A stretch of DNA of 64,000 nucleotides. Source: Erinaceus europaeus. Its lineage: Eukaryota; Chordata; Mammalia; Eulipotyphla; Erinaceidae. How positions within the stretch are numbered: the stretch's first letter is position 1; the number at the start of each line of letters is the position of its first letter. Below the pieces are notes generated by a model that was given only the letters and a program-made list of their open reading frames with translations, was not told the origin of the DNA and ran no database searches. Location: the NCBI RefSeq assembly GCF_950295315.1, contig NC_080175.1:64071353-64135352 (forward strand). The letters are read 5' to 3'. A program made the translations under genes and the position numbers. Positions 46,081 to 58,055 of this stretch are shown one piece after another.

Positions 46081-46774
46081 AAAGAGGTTACTACAGGAAT
46101 AAACAAATTAGTCTTGGTGATTCTGCAGAAATATCAAACTGTACAAGTGGCCAATTTTCAAAGGGAATTAATAACACACCTTGCACAGTGGATCAATTGT
46201 CATTGATACCAGTAGCATAGAAAGCCAAATCTGAAACAAGAGGCTTGTCTTGGCTCCAAATTTGCTTTTATTTTAAGGATGTCATGATTCCAATTTTGCA
46301 TTCATTGAATCCATGTCTAAGTAAATAATAATAAAAAAAAAAAAAACATCCCACAGGACAAGCAGGAAACAATATAGTGAAGTCTATAGAAAAGTTACTT
46401 AATACTGAAGATAGGTAGTAATTAATATTTTGTATTTACATATATATGGACATTGAAGACACAAGGACTATATGGAAAATGTTTATTTCATGCATGTATT
46501 TACTAGGTGATATGAAAGATCATAGCTAGATTTTATTTATCTGTTACATTAGCTTTATTTTTCTAAGATATACAATTCTATAATTCTCTTAAAATAAGTG
46601 TACATGAGACATGACCAGTAAAAAAAGAAACAGCCAAACAGTTCTCTTGGGGCAGTGGGCAGCAAATCAGTCTCATGATATGAAGAAGAAACAACCAAGA
46701 AAAAAAATAAAGGTAGAACTATACATAGAAATCATTTGTCTTTAATAAAAAAGTGTTATTACTTAATGATTTCA

Positions 46775-47067
46775 TGTTGTATGCTTCACATTGGTTTGGT
46801 CTCACTCTCCCCCTGCCAGGAGAATTGGTTTGGCCCTTGCTACTTTCGCAGGCCCTCTTTCTCCTATGCTAAGTAGTTCTGGAGTTCTTGGCGCTGCAGG
46901 AGAGGAGAAGGATGCAGGACAGATCTGTGTGATTAGTTTGGGTTAGTTTATAAATCATTGTTCGTGAATAAAGAAATACAGCTTCCCTGCCCAGCCTGTG
47001 TCCTAGAGTCTCTGTCTGCTGCCGCAAAGCTAGCCCAGCCTGCTGGAGCCCCCAAACATTAATGACA
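46775..47067 (+). mobile_element. Solo LTR at the arm junction, no target duplication
   Basis: A 293-bp LTR of the same family as 14838-15146: starts TGTTGTATGCTTCAC, has GAATAAAG, ends ...ATTAATGACA. The left flank is atttca and the right flank accatc, so the usual short duplication is missing. The left flank is the end of arm A and the right flank is the start of block B, which are not next to each other in the right copy. Hence the LTR lies on a rearrangement breakpoint. Confidence 0.88.
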
Positions 47068-47307
47068 ACCATCATCTAGATGTAGTTTCCAAATTCTAGG
47101 GTTTTTTTCTCCAAATATTAAAAACAGGTAACCAACAGTCAAGACAAACAGTTACCTAAGTGAATTAAATTTTTACATATAGAACACTGTCAGAATATAA
47201 TATATAACACAGGCTAATAGACAAATGCAGTTTTGTAACAGTTTTACCTACTTGAGAGCAAGAGGAACAGACCATTTTCAGTTACATTGTACACCAGTAT
47301 CTCAGCT
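47068..47307 (+). repeat. Block B, spacer copy
   Basis: This 240-bp block matches the reverse complement of 50289-50531 with about 10 substitutions and a small indel. It directly follows the LTR. I recognise no repeat family or reading frame in it. Confidence 0.9.
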
Positions 47308-47734
47308 AGACAATAGCCTTTAATTAGCATGTCCCCCTGCAAAATGGGAAGTGCTCTCAGAAGTCTTATGATAGCAATCAAGAAGTAGCAGGTGGACAGA
47401 AATCCTCCCTTGCTCAGACTAGAAACAACACTTCAGTGGTCACAGCAGAATAGGGGAAATAAGATAAATAAGATAAATGCTTAAAGAAGATGCATGTACC
47501 GGCTTCAATACTGTAATTAGACTGCATTCATGCTCCCCCTGATGCATTAATTACACTACTTCATGGTCCTTTCACCACTGTGCAAAAGCTATCATGATGT
47601 CCTAATAGAAAGTTAGCTATGATTTGTGTGCCCAACTCAGATGTCATTATAGTATGCCCACATATTTGTAGAACTCACAGTCTGTACTTATTAGCTCCTG
47701 GAGAAAAAATATGAAATATTAAAATTATTATTAG
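47308..47734. other. Spacer of inverted repeat, unique DNA
   Basis: Unassigned single-copy DNA in the loop between the arms, no coding frame seen. Confidence 0.5.
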
Positions 47735-48045
47735 GTATTTATTTATTTATTTATTTATTGCCACCAGGGTTATTTCTGGGACTCACTGCCAGCACTACAA
47801 ACCCACTATGACTCCTGATAGCCATGTTTTCCCTTTTTGTTTCTTTCAATTTCACTTGACAGTACAGAGAGAAAATAAGAGGGGAAAGTAGAGATACAGA
47901 GGGAGAGATAATGATAGACACCTGCAGACAGGCTTTCCAAGAGGTGAAGCTTTCCCCTTTCAGGTGGGGAGTAGGGATTTGAACCCAGTTTCTTAAGCAT
48001 AGTGATGTGTGTATTCAATCAGGTGCATCGTCGCCTGATATCCAC
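47735..48045 (-). mobile_element. Old long-tail SINE in spacer
   Basis: Minus strand: decayed head near 48045, 'gtttctt'-bearing box-B region, CT-rich body, and a 3' segment ending 'accctggtggcaataaataa'. It lies in the loop only and has no mirror copy. Confidence 0.8.
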
Positions 48046-48795
48046 ACCCTTTCATTACCTTAGTTATTTTTGTATTGTTTCTGCCACTGAGATTCATGTG
48101 TCTGAAATCATTAAGTAATAACACTTTTTTATTAAAGACAAATGATTTCTATGTATAGTTCTACCTTTATTTTTTTTCTTGGTTGTTTCTTCTTCATATC
48201 ATGAGACTGATTTGCTGCCCACTGCCCCAAGAGAACTGTTTGGCTGTTTCTTTTTTTACTGGTCATGTCTCATGTACACTTATTTTAAGAGAATTATAGA
48301 ATTGTATATCTTAGAAAAATAAAGCTAATGTAACAGATAAATAAAATCTAGCTATGATCTTTCATATCACCTAGTAAATACATGCATGAAATAAACATTT
48401 TCCATATAGTCCTTGTGTCTTCAATGTCCATATATATGTAAATACAAAATATTAATTACTACCTATCTTCAGTATTAAGTAACTTTTCTATAGACTTCAC
48501 TATATTGTTTCCTGCTTGTCCTGTGGGATGTTTTTTTTTTTTTATTATTATTTACTTAGACATGGATTCAATGAATGCAAAATTGGAATCATGACATCCT
48601 TAAAATAAAAGCAAATTTGGAGCCAAGACAAGCCTCTTGTTTCAGATTTGGCTTTCTATGCTACTGGTATCAATGACAATTGATCCACTGTGCAAGGTGT
48701 GTTATTAATTCCCTTTGAAAATTGGCCACTTGTACAGTTTGATATTTCTGCAGAATCACCAAGACTAATTTGTTTATTCCTGTAGTAACCTCTTT

Positions 48796-49021
48796 TTACT
48801 TTTTTTGACATTATCATTATTTAGTTACTGGATAGAGACAGCCAGAATTTGAGAAGGGGGGAGGGCGGTGATAGAGAGGAGGAAAGACATTAGACATTTG
48901 CAGCACTGCTTCACCACTCGCAAAGCTTTTCCACTGCGGGTGGGGACAGGGGGCTCCAACCCAGGTCCTTGAGCATTGTAACATGTGCTCTCAAACAGGT
49001 GGGTCACCACCCAGCCCTGTG
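48796..49021 (-). mobile_element. ERI-related SINE in right arm
   Basis: Mirror of the SINE at 45855-46080, identical over its translatable part. Confidence 0.88.
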
Positions 49022-49585
49022 ACCTCTTTATCAAACCCAACTGGCTATCATTTAGCCATAAGAATAATAGTTAACAAAACAGCACTTCGTTGTTTCGCTC
49101 TAATTTGGAATACATATTTTAAAGTAGTTGTGCTTGTATATATGCGTTTTTACTCACTAGTCTTTCCTAAGTGTTAAGAGCGATTATCAATGTGTCTTCT
49201 TGTTTACTCAGAAAAGCAGTTTTCCCCCCTCTACTACCTGTGGTCTCTGAAAATTTGGTGGGATGAGTTACTGGTGACGGTTTATGACTTTTCATGTTCT
49301 AGTTAGGGACCATACTGCACAATTTATAAATAAATTAACAAATTTAACAAATAAACACAATTCTCAAAAATTTATAGAAACCATTTTTCTTACTCTTTTA
49401 CCACACAGCTAGAGATAGCTGAGAAAATTATTTGACAATAAGAATCTAGACTTTCAGAAGTTTTCTATTTGGTGGAGTAGTTAGCATCGATTTGAGAATC
49501 CTGACTTATCTAATCATGCAAAAGAATTTAACTACTGGACTGGAATAAAAGTTGTACTTATAGATGTAAGTGCATATATATATAT

Positions 49586-49793
49586 ATTAATTATTATCCA
49601 ATATTATTGGATAGAAACATAGAGACATTTAGACAGGAGGAGGAGATAGAGAGGGAAAGAGACAGAGAGACACCTGCAGTCCTGCTTCACCACTTGTGAA
49701 GCTTTCCTCCTACATGTGGAGACAAAGGGCTTGAACTTGGGTCTTTACACACTATAATGTGTGCACACATTAACTAGGTGCACCCCATTTGGC
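49586..49793 (-). mobile_element. ERI-related SINE in right arm
   Basis: Mirror of the SINE at 45083-45290. Confidence 0.85.
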
Positions 49794-49950
49794 CCTAGTA
49801 CTCATAACTTAAAATGAAAACTGTATAGGATTGTGCACATAAAAATACACTGTAAAAGATAATTTAATGCTTCTGCTTCTTTTTTTTCTCCTGATGACAG
49901 CCAAAGACATTTACATGAAGAAGCAACTACTATTAATGTGAGGAACTGGG

Positions 49951-50226
49951 GGGTGGGGGGGAGCTGGCAGTGGTGCACATGATTAAATGCACATACTTAG
50001 AAGTTCAGGTATCTGGGTTTGAGCCTCTGCTCCCCACCTACAAGGAGGATGCTCCATAAGTATAGAAACAGGTCTGTAGGTATCTATCTTTCTCTATCTC
50101 TGTCTCCTCCTCCTCTCAGTTTCTTCCTGTACTATCCAATAAAATATAATAAATGACCACCAGGAACAGTGGATTTGTACGTAGTTCAGGCACCAAGCCC
50201 TATCAGTAACACTGGAGGCAAATAAT
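49951..50226 (+). mobile_element. Old long-tail SINE in right arm
   Basis: Mirror of the SINE at 44650-44925. Confidence 0.85.
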
Positions 50227-50288
50227 AATAATAAGTTTGATATTATTATTATTATTACAACAATGGATCTAGCTTGAAATGTGTAGCC

Positions 50289-50531
50289 AGCTGAGATAAT
50301 GGTGTACAATGTAACTGAAAATGGTCTGTTCCTCTTGCTCTCAAGTAGGTAAAACTGTTACAAAACTGCATCTGTCTATTGGCCTGTGTTATATATTATA
50401 TTCTGACAATGCTCTATATGTAAAAATTTAATTAACTTGGGTAACTGTTTGTCTTGACTGTTGGTTACCTGTTTTTAATATTTGGAGTAAAAACCCCTAG
50501 AATTTGGAAACTACATGTAGATGTAGATGGT
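50289..50531 (-). repeat. Block B', outside the right arm
   Basis: Inverted copy of 47068-47307. Here B' touches the outer end of arm A', whereas in the left copy B touches the inner end of A through the LTR. The order is therefore permuted. Confidence 0.9.
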
Positions 50532-51190
50532 AATTGTCTTTCCAGTCTCACTCATGGCTAATTCAATACCTATTTACATCAATTAATTGTGTTTCCTTAG
50601 GATCAGATCAGAGTGACTTTTTGATCTTCATTTATCTTCAAAGCACCAAGTAAACTATCTTGTTGTTTAAAAACAATATTTTAATAAATTCTAACAGCCT
50701 TTTTGTTTGACAAGACAGAAGCACCACAAATCTTTAAATTAATGTGATGCCATTAAAAGTTTGGAGGTGAGGGTGCTCTAATGCATTTTGAGAAGGTAAG
50801 ATATTGAGAAATTATGTTAAAATGTTAACAGGCTTGTAAACCAAGGTTACATAGAAAATAAATATTATCACTAACATAAAATAAGTTTGATTAGAACAAA
50901 CCACTCATGTTCATAGGCTATTAGTTCTCATACAAATGAGGAAACATTAATAAGTACTATTTACTCTGCTGCTATAATATGAGTTTGCAATATTGTGCAC
51001 TTTAGTAGTGTATACTTGCACACCTACATATTTGTAGAAGACTCAACACACTAACCATCAAAGATTCAGTGTAATTACATGGCTTTTATGACCTTGTTGA
51101 TTCTAATATCGCTGAGAACCACTTACGGTTGACTCCAGTTAAATGCAAAATTGCATAGATAGGTTTATTTAGAAATTATATTCTATTACT
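50532..51190. other. Unique AT-rich DNA, no gene seen
   Basis: No repeat family or coding frame recognised. Confidence 0.5.
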
Positions 51191-51325
51191 TTTTTAAAGA
51201 TTTTTTAAAATTTATTTATGAGACAGGAGGTGAGAGAAAGAATCACATGTGCTGCTGAGGATCGAACTCAGGACCTCATACTTGAGAATCCAAAGCTTTA
51301 TCACTGCACCACTTCCCAGACCACC
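51191..51325 (-). mobile_element. tRNA-derived SINE, 'gtctgggaggt' type
   Basis: Minus strand: 'ggtctgggaagtggtgcagt' head, 'gagttcgatcctcagcagc' and an AT-rich tail. Confidence 0.88.
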
Positions 51326-51356
51326 TCTATTACTTTATCACTTATTAGAAACATAA

Positions 51357-51694
51357 CTGGGGGTTGGGCAGTAGCAAAGCAGGTTAAGCGCACGTGGGGC
51401 AAAACGCAAGGACCGACATAAGCATCAAGGTTCAAGCACCCGGCTCACCACCTACAGGGGAGTCACTTCACAGGTGGTGAAGCAGGTCTGCAGGTGTCTA
51501 TCTTTCTCTCCCCCTTCTGCCTTCCCCTCCTCTCTTGATTTCTCTCTGTCCTATCCAACAATGAACGACATCAACAACAACGATAATAACCACAACAAGG
51601 GCAAGGGCAACAAAAGAAGAAAAAATGGCATCCAGGATCAGTGGATTCATGGTGCAGGCAATAACCCCAGCAATAACCCTGGAGGCAAAAAAAA
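51357..51694 (+). mobile_element. ERI-like SINE, long-tail form
   Basis: tRNA-like head, CT-rich body, CAA/TAA stretch and the extra 3' segment ending 'accctggaggcaaaaaa'. Flanked by aaacataa at 51349-51356 and 51695-51702. Confidence 0.92.
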
Positions 51695-51702
51695 AAACAT
51701 AA

Positions 51703-53346
51703 ATAGCTAGATATTGTTTATGGCAAATCAGCATTATCAAAATGTCAGCTATCCTTCACTTCAACTATACATAAAAAATAGATGTTGAGAAATAGTTTAC
51801 CCAATACATGTGTCTTTACCATGTGTGAAACATTGTGTTTGAATCCGGGCACTACAAGGGAATATTATTTAACACTGGCAAAAGTAACAAAGATGGTGGA
51901 ACAATGTTATGATTTTTCACCTATTGTCTCTATGCCCCCTCCTATCTTAAATTATAAAAATAATGAGAAAATGTATTTTGGAGATTTGACATGTAGGGTT
52001 ATTAAGCCCTGGCTTTACAAAAAAAGCAAAACATTATTATGTAGCAATATCTTGAGAAACATATTTTTTTCTTCATATTCCTACTTAATAGTATGTAGAG
52101 CTAATAACTTAAGTTGTCATTGCTGAGTTTCATTGCTCCAGGATGACTTTCTGCAGATAGAGATAGAAACACAGAGTAAAAGATATCACAGCACCAAAAC
52201 TCCATGCAATGTGGTCGGAGTTGGCCTCAAATCTGCATCTCACATGTTGCAAGAAAGCCTCAAAGAAAGCCTTTTGGTGTCCATAGTAAGTAGTTTTAAA
52301 GACAGAAGAGGGATCTGATATTAACTTGTTAACTATTACGTACTACCAATTTGTCCATAAAAGAAGGCATTTGATTCTAATTATGAGGGTACTAGTACAA
52401 TTCTATGTTTAAGATGAGAAAATGAAAAATTAAAATGTCTTAGTAAAGTTTTTTATAATTCCAACAAAGAAAGATTTAAATTTTGGGTTGTCAAAATGTC
52501 ACATTTTTGCTTAGGAAAAAAAATATATCGTGAACTTTTCTACAATCTGATATGGTATCAGAGCAGTGACCTTTACAGTATGATTCAAACATTGATAAAT
52601 AAAGAGTTTTAGTTAATAAACTAAACTGATATCCTTAGTATAAGACCTTGCATATGTCCTGAAATTGTTCTAAGTGGCACACAGGTTAAGTATACAGCCT
52701 AAGTGTGTGCATGTGTAAAAGGGGTTGGGGGACTCATGAGCAATGGAATATGCACTTATATAATACAGCTTTCTAGTATGTATGAGTCATACAAAATCTT
52801 TATCCAATTTAGAAATTCATATGCTATGTATACCAAATTTTTCCACTTCCAGTACAACATGTATTGAGAAGACATTGAAACTATACTTGTATATGAAAAA
52901 TACTATGTATACTTGCTTATATAAAATATTCTCAAAGGCTTCTCACTTTTAAAAAAAGTGTTATCACTAAAGTGCAATGAAAAATAATTATCTGCATGCT
53001 AAACACTCAATGTTCTTAAATATTTAACAACTTAGAATTAATGCACCTAATGTAATATAATCAGCACATAAATATTTAATCCCACTTCTGTAAACTTTCA
53101 AAGTTAGCATATATTGTGGTAGTGTTTAATAACAATGCATGTGAAAGTAAAGCACATTCTGTTTATTTTATTAACTGGTTCGAGACTTGACATCTCTAAC
53201 CAGTGCTACATCATGGGAGAAATTTATCTAGTTACTTCCCTTTAAAATCTTCAAATTCAAAATAATGGATGTCACGTTTTTTACAGATCAAAAATAGCAA
53301 CAAGGAACAGAAGAGAAGTGATCTAGAAAATGTATAATTGCTTCTT
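51703..53346. other. Mostly unique AT-rich DNA, decayed SINEs
   Basis: Old SINE pieces are likely at 51783-51960 (plus, 'gtttgaatccgggcactac') and 52143-52265 (minus). I find no coding frame; the 114-codon frame at 51782-52126 begins in SINE-like sequence and has no domain. Confidence 0.5.
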
Positions 53347-53360
53347 AAATAGCATGTCAA

Positions 53361-56090
53361 CCCCCACACCTATGGACATCTAATCTTTGATAAGGGGGCC
53401 CAAAGTATTAAATGGAAGAAGGAGGCTATCTTCAATAAATGGTGCTGGGAAAACTGGGTTATAACATGCAGAAGAATGAAATTGAACCACCTTATCTCAC
53501 CAGAAACAAAAATCAACTCCAAATGGATCAAAGACCTGGATGTCAGACCGGAAACTATCAAATACTTAGAGGAAAACATTGGTGAAACACTTTCCCACCT
53601 AAACCTCAAGGACATCTTTGATGAAACAAACCCAATTGCAAGGAAGACTAAAGCAGAAACAAACCAATGGGACTACATCAAATTGAAAAGCTTCTGCACA
53701 GCCAAAGAAACTATAACAAAAGAGACCCCTCACAGAATGGGAGAAGATGTTCACATGCCAAACATCAGACAAGAGACTAATCACCAAAATATACAGAGAA
53801 CTCAACAAACTTAGCACCAAAAAAGCAAATGACCCCATCCAAAAATGGGCAGAGGATATGAACAAGACATTCACTTCAGAGGAGATCCAAAAGGCTAACA
53901 AACAAGAAAAACTGTTCCAGGTCGCTGATTTGTCAGAGAGATGCAAATAAAGACAACATTGAGATACTACCTCACTCCTGTGAGAATGGCATACATCAAA
54001 AAGGACAGCAGCAACAAATGTTGGAGAGGCTGTGGGGACAGAGGAACACTTCTACACTGCTGGTGGGAATGTAAATTGGTAAAACCTCTCTGGAGAGCAG
54101 TCTGGAGAACTCTCACAAGGCTAGACATAGATCTTCCATATGACCCAGTAATTCCTCTCCTGGGGATATACCCCAAGGATTCCATAATGCCCAACCAAAT
54201 AGATGTGTGTACATCTAAGGTAATAGCAGCACAATTCATAATAGCTAAAACCTGGAAGCAACCCAGGTTCCCAACAGCAGATGAGTGGCTGAGAAAGCTG
54301 TGGTACATATACACAATGGAATACTGTGCAACTATTAAGAACAATGAGCTCACCTTCTTGACCCATCTTGGACAGAGCTAGAAGGAATTATGTTAAGTCA
54401 GAAAGATAAAGATGAGTATGGGATGACCCCACTCATCAACAGAAGTTGAAAATGAAGAACAGAAAGGGAAACTAAAAGCAGGATCTGATTAAATTGAGAG
54501 CAGGGCACCAATGTAAAAACACTGTGGTGAAGGGGAGGGTGGCCATTGGGCTTCCTGGCTTGGTGGAGGGTGGGGGGCGGGGGTGGGTGGTGGGGATGAG
54601 ACACAGTCTTTTGTTGGTGGGAGTGGTGTTTATGTACAATCCTATTAAAGTGTAAACATTATATAAACCACTATTTAATTAATATAAGAGGTGAAAAACT
54701 GATGATAGGTCTAGAACTTCTTAAAACACAGACTGAGTCTTTTTAATACATAGGCTGTCGGGAGTCGGGTGGTAGCGCAGCGGGTTAAGCACAAGTGGTG
54801 CAAAGCGCAAGGACCGGCATAAGGATCCCGGTTCGAGCCCCCGGCTCCCCACTTGCAGGGGAGTCACTTCACAGGCGGTGAAGCAGGTCAGCAGGTGTCT
54901 CTCTTTCTCTCCATCTCTCTCCCCCTCCGCTCTCAATTTGTCTCTGTCCTATCTAACGACGACAACATCAATAACCACAACAACTGAAAAAAAAAAAAAA
55001 ACAAGGACAACAAAAGGGAAAATAAATATTAAAAAAAAATACATAGGCTGTCTTTGATATGTTCTGTCCCAAAAGCCTAGACCAGGGAGAACAGAAGTAA
55101 CCGGTAGCACAGCTATATACAAGATGCTGGGTACTATACTCCAAACCTTATCAAAGGGACTTTCCAAAGTTAATCCTATCACCAAATAATGTGACGATAA
55201 CAATAACTACCCATTGTCTTCTTGAACCCTAAGACAACAGGAACCTCACATTTCCACTATAGAGCCTATATTTCCCCCAGTCCTGGAACCTTAGGGTGGG
55301 GCCCACTTTTCTGCATGCTGCTCTCAATCCAAATCAAATAATATTGCATCCACGGATCGCAACCTAATCAACACAATGAGTGCTACCCCAGCATGCTTCA
55401 CTTCAGACTGTGACCAGAGACTTCAGGTGTGGAATGAAAACCCTTCAGCTTCATCACTTGGGTGAGACCTTTTCTTTCATAGTATTCTCTAATTCCATTC
55501 AAGGTATTCCACTCCCCAATGAAGTCCCCAGACCTAGATATAGTCCAGGTCCCCTGAGACAGAGCATAGGTTCACCCGTGCCCATAAACTAGGGGAAAAA
55601 TATATACCTGAAAGCAGAAATACACAAGAGCATGCAGGGAATACCCCCAACACTTCATCTGCACTATTATAGTCTTTAGGTCCATGATTGTTCAATAATT
55701 TGTTTGGCTTTGTATGTTAACTCTCTTTTCAGCCACCAGGTTCTGGATGCCAGCGAGATGCTGACCAGACTTCCCTGGACAGACGACCCATTAATGTGTA
55801 CTGGAGCTCCACTTCCTCAGAGCCCCACCCTACGAGGGAAAGAAAGAGACAGACTGGGAGTATGGATCGACCAGTCAATGCCCATGTTCAACGGGGAAGC
55901 AATTACAGAAGCCAGACCTTCTACCCTCTGCATCCCACAAAGACTCTGGATCCATACTCCCAGAGAGACAGAGAATGGGAAGGCTATCAGGTGAGGGGGT
56001 GGGATATGGAGATCGGGTTATGGGAATTGTGCAGAATTGTACCCCTCTTATTCTATGGTTTTGTTAATGTCTCCTTTCTTAAACAAAAAA
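53361..56090 (+). pseudogene. 5'-truncated L1, ORF2 end and 3' UTR
   Basis: The plus strand holds the last third of ORF2 (53370-54400), with [20 protein letters not shown], then the C-terminal Cys/His motif [18 protein letters not shown] and the [15 protein letters not shown] end. At least two frameshifts break it (near 53745 and 53940). The 3' UTR runs to 56090 and ends in an A tract. The 14-bp duplication with one mismatch, aaatagcatgtcaa and aaatagcatttcaa, lies at 53347-53360 and 56091-56104. A SINE sits inside the 3' UTR. Confidence 0.95.
54760..55037 (+). mobile_element. ERI-like SINE, short-tail form, nested in L1
   Basis: Very well kept copy with intact box-A-like 'tagcgcagcgggttaagc' and box-B-like 'ggttcgagcccc'. 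It is flanked by the perfect 15-bp duplication aatacataggctgtc at 54745-54759 and 55038-55052 within the L1 3' UTR. It is among the youngest SINEs here. Confidence 0.96.
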
Positions 56091-56104
56091 AAATAGCATT
56101 TCAA

Positions 56105-57137
56105 ATATGTGTACACTTATATTTCATACATATGCTATTGAGACAGATAGGAATTCACTAAAAAGGATGCTTTATATTTTATCAAACACGGTTAAGCTAG
56201 ATACTTGTTTAGCTAAATTATTATTCAGCTAAGTATAGCATCAGCAGAAATTGTGCCTTGTTATTTTACTCAGATCCAAGTTTTGGCACCTAAAGAAAGG
56301 ACATTTATTCAATAAATCACTTCACATCCTTTATACAACCAAAGTTGAGTCTAGTATTATACCTTAGGCAATATATCAAGTATTTTATTTAAAAAAACTT
56401 TATTTCAACTGCTGCATAGCTGCTCCACTCCTGAAGCTTTCCCCCTGCAGGTGGGTACCGGGGGCTTGAACCCAGGTCCTTGTGTGTGCATTTAACCAGG
56501 GGGACCAAGATCGGGTTTCTCAAATATTTTCCTTATACAGATAAGTGTCAAATATATAAAACAACTCAGTTACATATTTGAACATGAGTAATTTAAGAGC
56601 AAAGAGAAGTAGAGCTAGATATATTTTCTTGTCCTTTCCTCTGGTTCTTCTGAAAAAAGAACATTAAAATCTTATGCTGAAAACATGGCTTTTTGTTGTG
56701 ACACCTATCAGCCGTCTACGCCTTGCATTTGAGAAAAATGCAGAAGCAAACAGTGTTAGTTAAAACCAATTCTTAAAACCATATAGAAGTAATTTATGCC
56801 CCTGAAAAGACAGCGTGTCAGCAAAATTGCCAGGTTTATGATTAAAAGATCTGTGCAATTTAATAAGGTTTGTAGGTCAGTGAATTGGCTTCATTATTTC
56901 AAGCAGGAAGGAAAAGAGATTCAAAACAACTAAGCATAAAAATTGCAGTAACAAGGATAAGAAAGCCATGAGGAAAAATTAAAAGACTAAAACTAAGTAA
57001 ATTCTTCAAGAATGAAATCTAATACGATCATATGCAACATACTTCCAATAAGAATATATAATAGCAACTCAGCCAAAGACATGCAGTTTACTTGCCATAG
57101 AGCCCTTAGTAAGTTGTTCTATAATACCTGGTCCTAG
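56105..57137. other. Mostly unique DNA, one SINE piece
   Basis: A short minus-strand SINE piece lies at 56395-56515 ('ctgggttcaagcccccggta' on the minus strand). Otherwise no repeat or coding frame recognised. Confidence 0.55.
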
Positions 57138-57639
57138 TGTTAGGGAATCCAACCTTGGAATCCCACTAGAAAACGGAGGAGACTGAAGCCAGAATTGCAT
57201 GAAGGAGAAATAAATTTATTGCATAGGCTATAATGCCCAGATCCTTCTGGAAACTTTTCAGGCCCAGAACAAAGTTTCACCATGCCTATACGGCTGGGTA
57301 GAAGCGAGTTTTGGGGCTTACAGAAGCAGATATTGACATGTTAGGTTCTGACACAGTTTTCCTATATCTGCCCCTATCCCATTCCACCCAGCAAAGAGGA
57401 AGCAAGTTTTATAGAAGCTAAAGCTGGCAGCTTTATTTTTTTTTCCTGACTCTCCCCACATGTTCAGTCATTAAGCTGCTCAATACACAGAAAGTCCCCT
57501 TTGATTCTCAGAAGGCCTTGGCTAAGAGTGACAGTGACTGCTACTTTGTGGTTAGCTCATCCTGGTTTCTTCTTGCCTTGTTGCCCCACTTCTGTTTGGC
57601 TTCCCGCATCTCATTTTCTCCTACTTGTTCAGCGTAACA
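57138..57639 (-). mobile_element. Solo LTR (probable)
   Basis: Read on the minus strand it starts TGTTACGCTGAACAAG and ends GATTCCCTAACA, 502 bp. A TATA-like ctataaaac and an AATAAATTTATT signal lie in the expected order. I see no target-site duplication (flanks cctag and catcc), so the exact ends or later change need checking. It differs from the other LTRs in the window. Confidence 0.7.
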
Positions 57640-57895
57640 CATCCATCTTGTTCATTTTTTCCTAATGCTACTTTCTACATTGTGTCAGGAAAACTGGGGA
57701 CTACAATTTTGGTGTATTGGTACAATTTTAATGATATCTCTCGAAGCTTTAACAACTCCATGCTCACAGAGAAGGCACAGTTGAACTAAAGTTCATTTTC
57801 AACACACATTGTTTACTTGTTACAATGTAAACACGAGCATAAGAAAGCCACAGTACTAATATCAAACATCATGCAGAAAAAAATATTAGGTAATT

Positions 57896-58055
57896 TCTGG
57901 GGAGATAGCACAGTAATTTGTGCACCACACACGCATCCTTGATGCCGAGAGGTCCCAGTTTCAAACCCTGGCTTCATTATACATAAGGCAGAGCTGAGCA
58001 GTTCTCTCATCTCACTTTTCTCTGTGTATGTCTCTCTCAGAAAAAACACACATTC
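57896..58055 (+). mobile_element. tRNA-derived SINE, third type (diverged)
   Basis: tRNA-like head, 'cccagtttcaaaccctggct', then 'aaggcagagctgagcagt' and a CT-rich tail as in the 19692 and 28752 copies. Confidence 0.75.

Larger units (their letters stand above)
44564..46774 (+). repeat. Left arm (A) of large inverted repeat
   Basis: This 2.2-kb block is the reverse complement of 48103-50285. In the stretches compared by eye (44880-44990, 45290-45310, 45600-45720, 46440-46500, 46620-46774) the arms are identical, apart from a one-base homopolymer difference near 46335 and a different (AAT)n tract with a few changes at the outer end (44594-44660). It contains three SINEs. Its inner edge coincides exactly with the start of an LTR at 46775. 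Confidence 0.95.
48103..50285 (-). repeat. Right arm (A') of large inverted repeat
   Basis: Reverse complement of 44564-46774. It carries mirror copies of the three SINEs at about 48796-49021, 49586-49793 and 49951-50226. Its inner edge (tgaaatcattaag) is followed by unrelated DNA, not by an LTR. Its outer edge is joined, within about 3 bp, to block B'. Confidence 0.95.
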
